DNA of 64,000 nucleotides from Mycobacterium sp. D16Q13. GTDB lineage: Bacteria; Actinomycetota; Actinomycetes; Mycobacteriales; Mycobacteriaceae. Under the pieces are notes generated by a model. It did no database searches and had not been told where the DNA came from. It saw only the letters and a program-made list of their open reading frames with translations. Below are positions 17,433 through 26,400 of the stretch, piece after piece. The stretch covers positions 62,001 to 126,000 of the forward strand of contig NZ_MAEW01000009.1 in the NCBI RefSeq assembly GCF_002013375.1. Reading direction: 5' to 3'. The position numbers and the translations under genes were made by a program. Each line of letters starts with the position of its first letter. Position 1 is the stretch's first letter.

Positions 17433-18010
17433 TCGGTGTAGACCCTCGGGTGCAGCGTTCCGATGAAGGGCAGGTCGCGATAGCGCTCGCCGTAGTCCAG
17501 CCCGTAACCGACCACGAACTCGTTGGGGATCTCGAAGCCGACGAGGGCCACGTCGACGTCGACCTTCTTGGCCTCGGGCTTACGCAGTAGCGAGACCACG
17601 TTCAGCGAGCGCGGCCCACGTGAGGCGAGGTTGCGCATGAGCCAGCTCAGGGTGAGTCCCGAATCGATGATGTCCTCAACGATCAGGACGTCCAGGTCCT
17701 GGATGTCCCGGTCCAGGTCTTTCAGAATGCGCACCACGCCGGAGGACGACGTTGCCGAGCCGTAGGAGCTAACGGCCATGAACTCCATCTGGGTCGGGAT
17801 CGGAATAGCCCGGGCCAAATCCGACACGAACATGACGGCGCCCTTGAGCACGGTCACCAGCAGCAGGTCACCCTCGATGTCGCGATACTTCTCGCCGATA
17901 GCTGCGCCAAGCTCCTGAGTCTTGGCGCGAATCTGCTCCTCAGTGAGGAGCACCGACTTCACGTCGCCGCAATATTGCTCGCCACATGCCTGATCCTGTT
18001 CGCAGGTCAC
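17429..18010 (-). CDS. hpt: Hypoxanthine phosphoribosyltransferase
   Basis: Purine salvage enzyme converting hypoxanthine or guanine plus PRPP to IMP or GMP. Core motifs are [29 protein letters not shown], the PRPP loop [16 protein letters not shown] and [19 protein letters not shown]. The start is uncertain. GTG at 18010 gives 193 residues and a pre-core arm of about 14. An ATG at 18058 would add 16 unlike residues, and GTG at 17962 would cut into the conserved block. In M. tuberculosis it directly follows tilS, but here a monooxygenase on the other strand separates them. Confidence 0.92.
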   Translation of the reverse strand: MTCEQDQACGEQYCGDVKSVLLTEEQIRAKTQELGAAIGEKYRDIEGDLLLVTVLKGAVMFVSDLARAIPIPTQMEFMAVSSYGSATSSSGVVRILKDLDRDIQDLDVLIVEDIIDSGLTLSWLMRNLASRGPRSLNVVSLLRKPEAKKVDVDVALVGFEIPNEFVVGYGLDYGERYRDLPFIGTLHPRVYTD

Positions 18011-18064
18011 GACCGACAGCGTGCCATGGAGGGCGTTAGCTCTCCAAGCCGGAGACATTGGCTA

Positions 18065-18093
18065 GTGACTTTGTTTACGAAATAGGCCACTAT
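18065..18093 (+). promoter_or_regulatory. Predicted leaderless promoter of the monooxygenase
   Basis: GTGACT (18065-18070) and CACTAT (18088-18093) with 17-bp spacing put the transcription start at about 18100, exactly on the GTG start codon. The -10 box is only a moderate match. Confidence 0.4.
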
Positions 18094-18099
18094 GGAAAC

Positions 18100-19596
18100 G
18101 TGAGCAATGGCGCTTACGGGGCAAGCGAAAAGCTGCCGTCCCGCGATATCCGGGTGGTCGTGATCGGGGCCGGCATGTCCGGGCTGTGCATGGCCTCCAC
18201 CCTCCGGCACCGCGGTATTACCAACTTCACCGTCTACGAGAAGGCGGATGAGGTCGGCGGAACCTGGCGGGACAACACCTACCCGGGCCTGCAGTGCGAT
18301 GTACCGTCGCGCTATTACTCGTACTCCTTTGCCCCGAATCCTGCGTGGAGTAAAGGCTTCTCGCCCGGACCGGAGATCCACCAGTACTTCGTCAGATTCG
18401 CCGACGAGCAGGGTCTGCGCCGGAACATTCGCTTCGGGGCAGCCGTCAGCCGAGCCGAATGGGTCGATGGGCCTGGCCAGTCCCACTGGGAATTGGAGAT
18501 TTCCGACGGGAGCCGCGACACCGCTGACGTCGTCATCAGTGCCACCGGAGTGCTGCATCTGCCACGCCTCCCCGATATCGACGGGCTGCGGTCCTTCGCC
18601 GGTCCGTGTTTTCACTCGGCCCGGTGGGATCACTCGGTGCCGTATGCCGGGAAGCGGGTCGGACTTATCGGCACCGGGTCCTCCGGAGTCCAGATCATCA
18701 GCGCTCTCGCCGAAGATGTGCAGAGTCTCGCGGTGTTCCAGCGCTCAGCGCAATGGGTCGCACCGGTTCCCAACTTCACCTATTCAGCCATGTCAAAGTC
18801 GATATGGTCCCGCGTGCCGATTCTGAACAGATTCTCTTATCGCCTGTGGCGCTTCTATTTTGAACGCGGTGTGGGCGGATCAGTGGTCAACCCCGGAATC
18901 CGGCGGCGGCTCATCCAGGGATTCGTCCGGGCATCGCATCGGTTACTCATCCACGACCCGGCGCTACGCCAGAAGCTGCATCCCGATTACGAGCCGCTCT
19001 GCCGGCGATTGGTGATGTCGGTGCCATTCTTCAAGGCGGTGCAACGCCGCAATGTCGAGGTGTTCACCGAGGGGATTGAACGCATCGTGCCGCAGGGCGT
19101 CATCACCAAGGACGGAGTTCTGCACGAACTCGATATCTTGGTGTGCGCCACAGGTTTCGACGCGCACTCATACTTGCGCCCCATGGAGGTGATCGGGCGC
19201 GACGGGATCAAGCTCAGCGAGGCGTGGAGTGACGGACCGCGCGCATACCGGGCCGTGGGCCTCGCCGGATTTCCGAACTTCTTCTTGTTGATCGGCCCGA
19301 ACAGCCCGATCGGGAACAACTCACTGATCTCGATCGCCGAAACACAGGTGAAGTTCGCGATGCATTGGATCGACGAGATCCGTTCCGGCCGAGTTCAATC
19401 GGTAGCGCCTACGGCGCACGCCGCCGAGACCTTCAACGCCGAAGTGCGCCGGGCTATGCCCAATACCGTGTGGTCCACCGGATGTGACAGCTGGTATCTG
19501 GGAGCCGACGGGGTACCGGAGCTATGGCCCTGGCCTCCCGTGGACTACCGCCGCACACTCACGTCGCCAATCCGCGAGGACTTCGCCATCACGTAG
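18100..19596 (+). CDS. Flavin-containing monooxygenase, Baeyer-Villiger type
   Basis: 498 residues from GTG at 18100. It has an FAD Rossmann site (VVVIGAGMSGLCMAS), GGTWRDNTYPGLQCDVPS, the Baeyer-Villiger signature FAGPCFHSARWD (FxGxxxHxxxWD) and a NADPH Rossmann site GLIGTGSSGVQ. It probably inserts oxygen into ketones or sulfides using NADPH and FAD. Substrate unknown. It lies between tilS and hpt on the opposite strand, an insertion relative to the usual mycobacterial order. It ends 10 bp from the convergent tilS stop. Confidence 0.88.
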   Translation: MSNGAYGASEKLPSRDIRVVVIGAGMSGLCMASTLRHRGITNFTVYEKADEVGGTWRDNTYPGLQCDVPSRYYSYSFAPNPAWSKGFSPGPEIHQYFVRFADEQGLRRNIRFGAAVSRAEWVDGPGQSHWELEISDGSRDTADVVISATGVLHLPRLPDIDGLRSFAGPCFHSARWDHSVPYAGKRVGLIGTGSSGVQIISALAEDVQSLAVFQRSAQWVAPVPNFTYSAMSKSIWSRVPILNRFSYRLWRFYFERGVGGSVVNPGIRRRLIQGFVRASHRLLIHDPALRQKLHPDYEPLCRRLVMSVPFFKAVQRRNVEVFTEGIERIVPQGVITKDGVLHELDILVCATGFDAHSYLRPMEVIGRDGIKLSEAWSDGPRAYRAVGLAGFPNFFLLIGPNSPIGNNSLISIAETQVKFAMHWIDEIRSGRVQSVAPTAHAAETFNAEVRRAMPNTVWSTGCDSWYLGADGVPELWPWPPVDYRRTLTSPIREDFAIT

Positions 19597-19605
19597 ACCC
19601 GTTTG

Positions 19606-20559
19606 TCAGACATCGTGAATCGACAGCACCAGATGGTCACCTGATCTGGATGCCACCAGACGCTGGTACGGAAGGTCGGCGCCCACCGCGACCCCTCCCT
19701 GTCCACGCCACTGCACAACGAGCGCGTCCACCGCACGAATCTGGCTGTCATTCAAATCCTGTGCGCCGCCTGCCAGTAACCAGAGCCTGAGCACCCGTCG
19801 CCGCACGGCGGGTGCTCGATCACGCAGACCAGAGATCGCCAGGCGCTCCGCACCCGTGAAGGTTGCCCGCGCCTGTTCATCGAGCGCATCGCCGTCGTCC
19901 CGTAATGATGCCGCGGTTCGGGCGAGCGCCTCGGCAACACCGCCACCAAGAACCTGCTCCAGCAGCGGCAGCACCTCGTGACGCAGCCGCACCCGGACAA
20001 AGCGGGAGTCGACATTGTGCGGGTCTTCCCACGGGGTCAGACCCAATTCGGCACAGCTGGCGCGCGTCTCGGTTCGGCGAATGTCCAGAAGTGGTCGCCC
20101 CCACGGATCATCCCAGGGACGCATTCCCGCGATGGAACGCCCCCCAGAGCCTCGTCCCAGTCCCAGCAGCACCGTCTCGGCTTGGTCGTCGAGAGTATGG
20201 GCGAGCAGTACGGGTAGGCCATCCCGGGCCTCGCGCAGCGCGGCGTAGCGGGCATCGCGCGCCGCCGCTTCAAGACCACCAGCACCGTCCACGATCACCG
20301 AAAGAACCAAGGCAGCATGACACCCCAGAGCCAACGCCTGATTCCGTGCCCGGCCCGCAACCTCGGCGGAGTCCTGCTGCAGCCCATGATCGACGATGAG
20401 TGCGGTCACGGCCCAGCCCTGCGCAACAGCGGCTGCCACAAGCGCCAGCGAATCCGCGCCACCGGAGACCGCCACGGCAACCTGTCGCGCATCCCGAAGA
20501 TGCTGAACACCAAACGATTTGACAGCCTGCCGCAGCGCTAAAGTACTCGGGCTATCCAT
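19606..20559 (-). CDS. tilS: tRNA(Ile)-lysidine synthase
   Basis: TilS attaches lysine to C34 of the CAU anticodon of minor tRNA-Ile, changing both its codon and amino-acid identity; it is essential in most bacteria. The PP-loop SGGADS (32-37) binds ATP. LLAHTLDDQAETVLLGLGRGSGGRS and MRPWDDPWGRPLLDIRR follow as in other TilS proteins. At 317 residues it is the short actinobacterial form. Its start overlaps the preceding DUF2342 gene by 22 nt. Confidence 0.94.
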   Translation of the reverse strand: MDSPSTLALRQAVKSFGVQHLRDARQVAVAVSGGADSLALVAAAVAQGWAVTALIVDHGLQQDSAEVAGRARNQALALGCHAALVLSVIVDGAGGLEAAARDARYAALREARDGLPVLLAHTLDDQAETVLLGLGRGSGGRSIAGMRPWDDPWGRPLLDIRRTETRASCAELGLTPWEDPHNVDSRFVRVRLRHEVLPLLEQVLGGGVAEALARTAASLRDDGDALDEQARATFTGAERLAISGLRDRAPAVRRRVLRLWLLAGGAQDLNDSQIRAVDALVVQWRGQGGVAVGADLPYQRLVASRSGDHLVLSIHDV

Positions 20560-21608
20560 TGGTCCGGGTTCTCGATCTCGGCGGGCTTGGGCAGTGTCTC
20601 GGCGTCTTGCCAGATTCTGTTGAAGCGTTCCATCCCCACGGTTCCCACCACGTGGTCGACAAACTTCTTACCGCGGGTGTATTGACGCATCTTGGCATCC
20701 ATGCCGATGAGGGCGCGGATGATCCGCTGCAACGGTGGCTGTTTGCGTGAGCGTCGCGCCTCGAAGCGAGACCTGATGGTCGACACCGACGGGACAACGG
20801 CCGGACCCACCGCGTCCATCACATGGTCGGCGTGCCCTTCGAGCAGCGTGCCCAGTACCAGCAGGCGATCCAGTGCATCCCTGCCGCTTTCGGACTGCAT
20901 GGCGCGCAGCAGATCGACGATCCCGTTCTGGCCCTGATCTTTCGGCGCGCGGACAAACTCGGCCAGCCGGCCGAGCATGCCAGCCACATCCTCCTCTTGC
21001 TCGTACGCGAGAGTCGCCAGGGTGCCCGACATGTAGTCGGCCAACCACGGGTTGGCCGAGAACTGCACGCGATGGGTTACCTCGTGCAGGCACACCCACA
21101 TCCGGAAATCGCTTGGCAGCACCCGAAGTTGGCGTTCCACGGCGATGATGTTCGGGTACACCAGCAGCAACGCACCCGCACCGTCCGCGGTGAACGGGTC
21201 ATACTGCCCGAGAATGCCCGACGACACGAAGGCCAGCACCGCACCGGTTTGCGCCCCGGTGACACGGCCCGACAGGAACCCCGCGGAACCGCCGTCACCG
21301 CCAGCCATCACGCGCATGGACTCGGCCGCCGCCGCGATCCAACGGGGGCGATCGATGATCCGCGCCTCCGGTACCACCAGGCCGTCCGCCAGGCCAGTGA
21401 GCTCACGCACCGGGGCCTCCGCGCGCCGCGCCGCATCCGAGAGCTCGGCGATGGCCTGCTGACGGGTGTACTCGGTGGTGGGCGGCGCGGGCCGCGCCAG
21501 TTTGGCGCCCACGGTCGCGGCGAAATCCCAGTTGACCATGCGGCCAACCGTCAGCTCGGGACGCTCGGTTCCGGCTCCGCCCTTCCCGACGCGATCCGGC
21601 ACGGCCAT
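20538..21608 (-). CDS. Zinc-dependent metalloprotease-like protein, DUF2342 (Rv3626c-like)
   Basis: 356 residues with the zincin motif HEVTH in WVCLHEVTHRVQF, preceded by YPNIIAVERQLRVLPSDF. The family is sometimes annotated as coenzyme F420 biosynthesis-associated, which rests on genome context. Protease activity is inferred only from HExxH. No signal peptide is visible. It overlaps dacB by 1 nt and tilS by 22 nt, so the three are one operon on the minus strand. Confidence 0.88.
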   Translation of the reverse strand: MAVPDRVGKGGAGTERPELTVGRMVNWDFAATVGAKLARPAPPTTEYTRQQAIAELSDAARRAEAPVRELTGLADGLVVPEARIIDRPRWIAAAAESMRVMAGGDGGSAGFLSGRVTGAQTGAVLAFVSSGILGQYDPFTADGAGALLLVYPNIIAVERQLRVLPSDFRMWVCLHEVTHRVQFSANPWLADYMSGTLATLAYEQEEDVAGMLGRLAEFVRAPKDQGQNGIVDLLRAMQSESGRDALDRLLVLGTLLEGHADHVMDAVGPAVVPSVSTIRSRFEARRSRKQPPLQRIIRALIGMDAKMRQYTRGKKFVDHVVGTVGMERFNRIWQDAETLPKPAEIENPDQWIARVL

Positions 21609-23005
21609 CAGCTACATCCGCAGGACCGCAATACCGCTGCGGTGTTATCCACCGCATTGCGCGCGGTCGGTGCGGTCGCCTGGTTCTGCATCAGCGTGAA
21701 GGTCAGCACCCGTCCACTGGCGTCGGTGACCACACCGGCCAAGGTGTTCACGCCCGTGAGCGATCCCGTCTTGGCGCGTAACCATCCTGCCGCGGCTTGG
21801 TTTTGGAGGACAAAGCGTTCGGACAACGTGCCACTGCCACCGGCGATGGGCAGTACATCCAGCAGCGGGCGCAGCTTCGGCTGATCAGGGCCGGCGGCGG
21901 CTCCGATGACCTCGTCGAGGGTGCGCGCGGTAACCCTGTCGTCCACTGACAACCCGCTGGAATCACGCAGCGTCAGACCTGTGAGATCGATTCCTGCGCT
22001 GCGTAATTGACTCGTGACCGCATCGACAGTTCCGGAGAAGGTCTGCGGCCGGCCCGAGGCCAACGCCACCTCACGGCCAATGGTTTCCGCCATGACGTTG
22101 TCGGAGGCATTCATCATCTCGCGCAGCCGCTCCATCAGCGGGGCTGACTGAACGGAGGCAATGGATTTCGCCGACGGCGGCGCCGAGTCCAACCGCACCA
22201 TGTCGGTGTCAACCCCGAGCGCCGCAGCCAGTGCACGCCCCGCGTCAAGGGCGGGCGTGGTGGAACGACGCGAGTCATAATCGGTTGGCTGCGTACGTCC
22301 GGCGTCGAGCATCACGGCCTGAATGGGCGCGACATCACCGCCGTCGATATCGGCCGGGTCCCATCCGGGCGCCATGGACGGGCCACCAAACCGGCTGATG
22401 TCGACCGTGATCGACGTGACCGTGACCCCCGACTTACGTACCTGATCGGCCAGATCACTGATGCGCGCGGCGTCGCGGTACCAGGTGTCGGTGTCCGCCG
22501 GCGCAGCACTGAGAATCGGGTCGCCGCCGCCGACCAATGTCACCAGTCCCCGCTGTCCCGCGGTATCCGCAACTACTGATGTGGTGAGTTTCGCGGCCCG
22601 ATCAAGGGTCAACAATGCCGCCGCGGCGGTCAGCACCTTGTTAGTAGATGCGGGAACCATCGGCACCGTGGAGCCCTGCTGCCACAGCTCGCGGCCGGTC
22701 AGTGCGTCGGTTACCCGTCCGGTGAACATGGCCAGCGCCGGATCGGCCAGCGCCTTGTCCAGCGCTTGTGTCAAACCATCTGCCGTCGGAACCGGCGCCG
22801 AATCGGAAACCGGCACGACGCCCGGTTTCGGGGTAACCAGCGTCGGTTCGGGATCGGCGTTCTGCGGCTGGCGGGCGGTGGAGGCTCCGGTGGTCAGCGA
22901 CGCCACGAGAACAAGCGCGGCAATCGCCAACACGACGGCGACGGCCAGCAGGACGTGGGTAGAGCGCCGCCAGCGACGCGGATCAAGTGCCCTGGCGGTG
23001 ACCAT
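21608..23005 (-). CDS. dacB: D-alanyl-D-alanine carboxypeptidase/endopeptidase (PBP4 type)
   Basis: 465 residues with an N-terminal membrane anchor or signal (about 17-37), then a Pro/Thr-rich linker. The penicilloyl-serine transferase motifs are SxxK (S120-TN-K123), SDN (301-303) and KTG (412-414). It trims or cleaves peptidoglycan stem peptides outside the membrane and is a beta-lactam target. The ATG at 23005 was chosen because the next upstream in-frame start would run into the divergent ppa promoter region. It is divergent from ppa with 124 bp between starts. Confidence 0.93.
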   Translation of the reverse strand: MVTARALDPRRWRRSTHVLLAVAVVLAIAALVLVASLTTGASTARQPQNADPEPTLVTPKPGVVPVSDSAPVPTADGLTQALDKALADPALAMFTGRVTDALTGRELWQQGSTVPMVPASTNKVLTAAAALLTLDRAAKLTTSVVADTAGQRGLVTLVGGGDPILSAAPADTDTWYRDAARISDLADQVRKSGVTVTSITVDISRFGGPSMAPGWDPADIDGGDVAPIQAVMLDAGRTQPTDYDSRRSTTPALDAGRALAAALGVDTDMVRLDSAPPSAKSIASVQSAPLMERLREMMNASDNVMAETIGREVALASGRPQTFSGTVDAVTSQLRSAGIDLTGLTLRDSSGLSVDDRVTARTLDEVIGAAAGPDQPKLRPLLDVLPIAGGSGTLSERFVLQNQAAAGWLRAKTGSLTGVNTLAGVVTDASGRVLTFTLMQNQATAPTARNAVDNTAAVLRSCGCS

Positions 23006-23129
23006 GCTCTGCAGGGTATCGCTATCCTGGTGCGCGCTGGACGAGCGCTTGCCCGAAGGCCTGCAGACACTGATGAGCGCTTGCGCGAAGACCGACCGAC
23101 TGAGTACCACCGACATTCAAGGAGCGGGT

Positions 23130-23618
23130 GTGGAGTTCGACGTCACCATCGAGATCCCCAAGGGGCAGCGCAACAAGTACGAGGTCGATCACGAGACCGG
23201 CCGAGTACGCCTGGACCGTTACCTCTATACCCCGATGGCCTACCCCACCGACTACGGCTTCATCGAGAACACCCTCGGCGAGGACGGCGACCCGCTGGAC
23301 GCCCTGGTACTACTACCCGAGTCCGTCTTCCCCGGTGTGATCGTGGAAGCTCGGCCCGTCGGCATGTTCAAGATGGTCGACGACGGCGGCGGTGACGACA
23401 AGGTGCTGTGCGTGCCCGCAGGCGACCCGCGCTGGGATCACATCCAGGAAATCGGCGACGTGTCGTCCTTCGAACTGGACTCCATCAAGCATTTCTTCGT
23501 CCACTACAAGGACCTGGAGCCCGGCAAGTTCGTCAAGGCTGCCGACTGGGTAGGCCGCACCGAGGCCGAGGCCGAGGTCATCGCGTCGTTCGAACGGCTC
23601 AAGACCCAGGGCCACTGA
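23130..23618 (+). CDS. ppa: Inorganic pyrophosphatase
   Basis: Soluble family I pyrophosphatase, 162 residues, which pulls biosynthetic reactions forward by hydrolysing PPi. The GTG start at 23130 follows AAGGAGCG. The product is nearly identical in length and motif to the M. tuberculosis enzyme: [38 protein letters not shown] (metal-binding acidic cluster DGDPLD) and [17 protein letters not shown]. Its position next to dacB, on the opposite strand, is conserved. Confidence 0.97.
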   Translation: MEFDVTIEIPKGQRNKYEVDHETGRVRLDRYLYTPMAYPTDYGFIENTLGEDGDPLDALVLLPESVFPGVIVEARPVGMFKMVDDGGGDDKVLCVPAGDPRWDHIQEIGDVSSFELDSIKHFFVHYKDLEPGKFVKAADWVGRTEAEAEVIASFERLKTQGH

Positions 23619-23624
23619 CCCGGG

Positions 23625-24311
23625 TCACGGCGCCACGCATACGGCGCCCATCGGGCCGCTGTTACTGACGACGACGACACCGTCGACTGTGATCGAGCAG
23701 CTGGCCTCACCCCAGTCGACAATCATGCGTGGCGACGCCGCAGAGTTGGTGATCATCACCGAGACACCCCAGGGCAGCTTGATGTCTTGGATCGTCACCA
23801 GCTCGGTGCCGGTCCAATAACTGACCTTCAATCCGAAATGCGGTGGCAGCGGGTCGACGCCCGAGCCCCACGCACTGTAGGTGACGCTCTTGCCTCCTGT
23901 GCCCGACCCGCCAGGGCCTTCTCCGGCAGTGGGCACCGGTGTAGGCGCCTCGGTCGTGGTCGGCACCGGAGGCGCTTCGGTGGTCGTGGGTGTGGTCTCG
24001 GCACCGGTGCTGGGGTTCGGCGGCGGTGGGGAGGGCGGAGGAGGCTCGGTCGTCGTCCTCGACGGCAGCGGGACGTCATTGGGCCCCGTCCACGTCGTCG
24101 ACGGAGTGACGGTGACCGTCGTCGGAGCTGCCACCTCGGTGCGGCGGGTAATGACCACGATCGCCGTCAGGGCTATCGCCAGCACCGCCAGAACACTGAC
24201 GCCGGCGACTATCCATGGCCATTTCGGCGGCTTCGGATCCTCGGGATAGGGAATCGGCTCGCCGGGCGGCCACGGCTCCTGCGGGTACTGCTGCCAGGCT
24301 GGATCCGTCAC
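23625..24311 (-). CDS. Proline/threonine-rich membrane-anchored protein
   Basis: 228 residues from GTG at 24311, which follows a GA-rich ribosome site. A proline-rich cytoplasmic arm (about 35 residues) precedes one transmembrane helix. Then come a Thr/Pro/Ser linker of about 70 residues and a C-terminal domain of about 90 residues with two Cys near the end (CSITVDG and AVCVAP), likely a disulfide. The layout resembles MmpS-type or other secreted beta-sandwich proteins. Function unknown. Convergent with ppa. Confidence 0.8.
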   Translation of the reverse strand: MTDPAWQQYPQEPWPPGEPIPYPEDPKPPKWPWIVAGVSVLAVLAIALTAIVVITRRTEVAAPTTVTVTPSTTWTGPNDVPLPSRTTTEPPPPSPPPPNPSTGAETTPTTTEAPPVPTTTEAPTPVPTAGEGPGGSGTGGKSVTYSAWGSGVDPLPPHFGLKVSYWTGTELVTIQDIKLPWGVSVMITNSAASPRMIVDWGEASCSITVDGVVVVSNSGPMGAVCVAP

Positions 24312-24425
24312 TGTCCCCCACTCCCTCCCCAGTCCTACTCGCTGCAATGTTACGTCGCGTTAAGCTCCTGCAAAATGCACGCTCCCCCTCTAGCGAACAG
24401 CGGCGACCCGTCGAATCATGGTCTT

Positions 24426-24947
24426 ATGTTGATGCATCAGGGCATCGGCCGCGACACGTTCAACGAGATGCCCGACACCAAAGCGGTCCACGCGCTGTAC
24501 GAATGCGGCGGCAGTGTGACCTGGGCACGGAAGATCGCCGCGGCGCGGCCGTTCGTCGACCATGACGCCCTGTTCCGACTGGCCGACAACGAGTTGTTCG
24601 CGCTGTCCGAGGAGTCACTCGACGAGGTTCTGATCGCCTATCCGCCGCTGGGAAAACGTCCAGGAAGCGCGCGGTCCCATGCCGAACAGTGTGCGATCCG
24701 CGATGAGACCCCGGGAATGATGGCCGCGCTGCGGGCCGCCGCGCATCGATACGAGCACCACTTCGGGCATCGCTTCGTCATGCACATGTGTGGGCAGGAC
24801 GGCGCCTCGGTGCTGCGCGCGATCTCCGACCGCATGCACCATGACGTGGATACCGAGCGCAAGGTGACGCGCAACGAACTCGCGAAGATCAACCGCACCC
24901 GCCTGGAGCGCATGCTCGGCCCCGAGGGTGGTTACGACAACTGGTGA
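24426..24947 (+). CDS. 2-oxo-4-hydroxy-4-carboxy-5-ureidoimidazoline decarboxylase (UraD-like)
   Basis: 173 residues, all-helical OHCU decarboxylase fold: FNEMPDTKAVHALYECGGSVTWARKIAAARPF, then HAEQCAIRDE and YEHHFGHRFVMHMCG. In purine breakdown this enzyme turns OHCU, formed from urate, into S-allantoin. No uricase, HIU hydrolase or allantoinase gene is visible nearby, so it is an orphan here. ATG at 24426 or 24432 are equally possible. A still earlier ATG at 24375 adds non-conserved residues. Confidence 0.8.
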   Translation: MLMHQGIGRDTFNEMPDTKAVHALYECGGSVTWARKIAAARPFVDHDALFRLADNELFALSEESLDEVLIAYPPLGKRPGSARSHAEQCAIRDETPGMMAALRAAAHRYEHHFGHRFVMHMCGQDGASVLRAISDRMHHDVDTERKVTRNELAKINRTRLERMLGPEGGYDNW

Positions 24948-24950
24948 TCG

Positions 24951-25379
24951 CTACGCCGCCAGCGGTATCCGCTGGGGCAGCAACGCAAGTACGCGGCGTG
25001 CGGCACAACTGATATCCGTGGTGGGCGACGCCGGAATCAGAGTCACCCCGTCGGCCACACCAGCCAGGTAGATATCGGCGATCAAACCCGCCAGCCCTTC
25101 CGGGGTACCCGCATACGAGACCGCCGCCGGAACCCTCAGACTCGCGAAGTGCTTACGCGCCGATCGCGAGTCGGCCTCGATGTGCACGTAGACATCCAGG
25201 ATGACCGCGGGCGCGTCCTTGCGCGCGGTGCGCAGAGAATGCCGGGCCCGCTGTGCCTGTTTGAGATCGGGGGCGTTGACGCGTGCGGTGACACCCGTTC
25301 CATTGGTCAGTTCGCGCCAGCTGGCAGCATCGTCAGTGAAAATCCGAAACGTCTGATGTTGTGTCGCCACAGCCGCCAC
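24951..25379 (-). CDS. Small protein resembling the C-terminus of a luciferase-like oxidoreductase
   Basis: 142 residues. The end (GTPEGLAGLIADIYLAGVADGVTLIPASPTTD in part, then RRVLALLP) looks like the last beta-alpha units of NtaA/DszA-type flavin monooxygenases. The first 90 residues do not form the expected flavin barrel. It may be a truncated or domain-only derivative, or a decayed gene retaining an open frame. Convergent with the UraD-like gene, 3 nt apart. The assignment is weak. Confidence 0.5.
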   Translation of the reverse strand: MAAVATQHQTFRIFTDDAASWRELTNGTGVTARVNAPDLKQAQRARHSLRTARKDAPAVILDVYVHIEADSRSARKHFASLRVPAAVSYAGTPEGLAGLIADIYLAGVADGVTLIPASPTTDISCAARRVLALLPQRIPLAA

Positions 25380-25440
25380 GGTACCCAGGAGGTCCGGGCA
25401 TGGCCATCGTTGAATTCCGGGTGAGCCGATAGGCCCCCGA

Positions 25441-26400
25441 TCACACTGTCGACTGCTCGGTGAGCGGCGCCGCCGGGGTGCGCTCGGTCAGATTGTCGAT
25501 GACGCGTTGCACCTTCGGCATGAGCGTGTCGATATCCAATCCGAGCCAGTACGGAATCGGATACATGAAATGGCGATTGAGACCGGGCAGGAGCCTGCTC
25601 AAGAAGTAGCCCAGCCACGCTTCCGGACGCACCGGGGCCACCGCAAAGTTGTAACGCGCCGCGCGGACCGTGGCACGCGCGACCTGCGGCGGACCGATCA
25701 ACTGGTCCAATACCCGCATCGGGGCAGAGGACTGGAAGGCCCTCATGGCGTTGTTCGCACGCTCGCGCACATCATCACGAAGGTCCAGACCGGCGACAGT
25801 GGCGTTTACCCCGATGTTCGTGTTGATGAAACCGGGGCATACCGCAGATACACCGATCCCCTTGGGGCCCAATTCCATTCGCATGCACTCGCTCAGCATC
25901 TTCACCGCCGCCTTGGAGGCCGAATAGGCGGGGAAGATCGGCGTCGGGGTGATGGCGCCCGCCGAGGCGATATTGACGATCTGACCACCGCGGCCACGTT
26001 CGGCCATCTGCTTGCCAAAGACTCGTCCGCCATAGGCGACACCGAATACGTTGACCCTGAACTGTTTTTCCCAATGCTCCTGTTCCAGGTCGAAGAAGCG
26101 CCCGCCGACCATGATGCCCGCGTTGTTCACCAGTACGTCGGGAACGCCGTATTCGGCCCGCACCTGATCAGCGAACCGCTCCCAGGCCGCCGGGTCGGTG
26201 ACATCGAGCTGAAACGCCACCGCCCGATGTCCCTTGCGATGGATGATCGCGGCCGTTTCCTGAGCGGTCGTCAGATCCAGATCGGAGGCAACCACCTCCG
26301 CACCACCCCGTGCGAATTGGATGGCGATGGCTCGCCCGATGCCACTTCCGGCACCGGTCACCACGACAAGTTCTGGCTTACGTCCGGGCAGCAGTCTCAT
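25441..26400 (-). CDS. Short-chain dehydrogenase/reductase
   Basis: 319 residues, classical SDR. TGAGSGIG (15-22) binds NAD(P), NNAGIM follows, and the catalytic YSASK gives Tyr/Lys with an upstream Ser in NIASAG. The C-terminal extension of about 70 residues (including FLSRLLPGLNRHFMYPIPYW) is hydrophobic and may contact membrane or substrate. It overlaps the upstream monooxygenase by 4 nt, so the two probably act together on one substrate, for example alcohol-ketone-ester conversions. Confidence 0.88.
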   Translation of the reverse strand: MRLLPGRKPELVVVTGAGSGIGRAIAIQFARGGAEVVASDLDLTTAQETAAIIHRKGHRAVAFQLDVTDPAAWERFADQVRAEYGVPDVLVNNAGIMVGGRFFDLEQEHWEKQFRVNVFGVAYGGRVFGKQMAERGRGGQIVNIASAGAITPTPIFPAYSASKAAVKMLSECMRMELGPKGIGVSAVCPGFINTNIGVNATVAGLDLRDDVRERANNAMRAFQSSAPMRVLDQLIGPPQVARATVRAARYNFAVAPVRPEAWLGYFLSRLLPGLNRHFMYPIPYWLGLDIDTLMPKVQRVIDNLTERTPAAPLTEQSTV

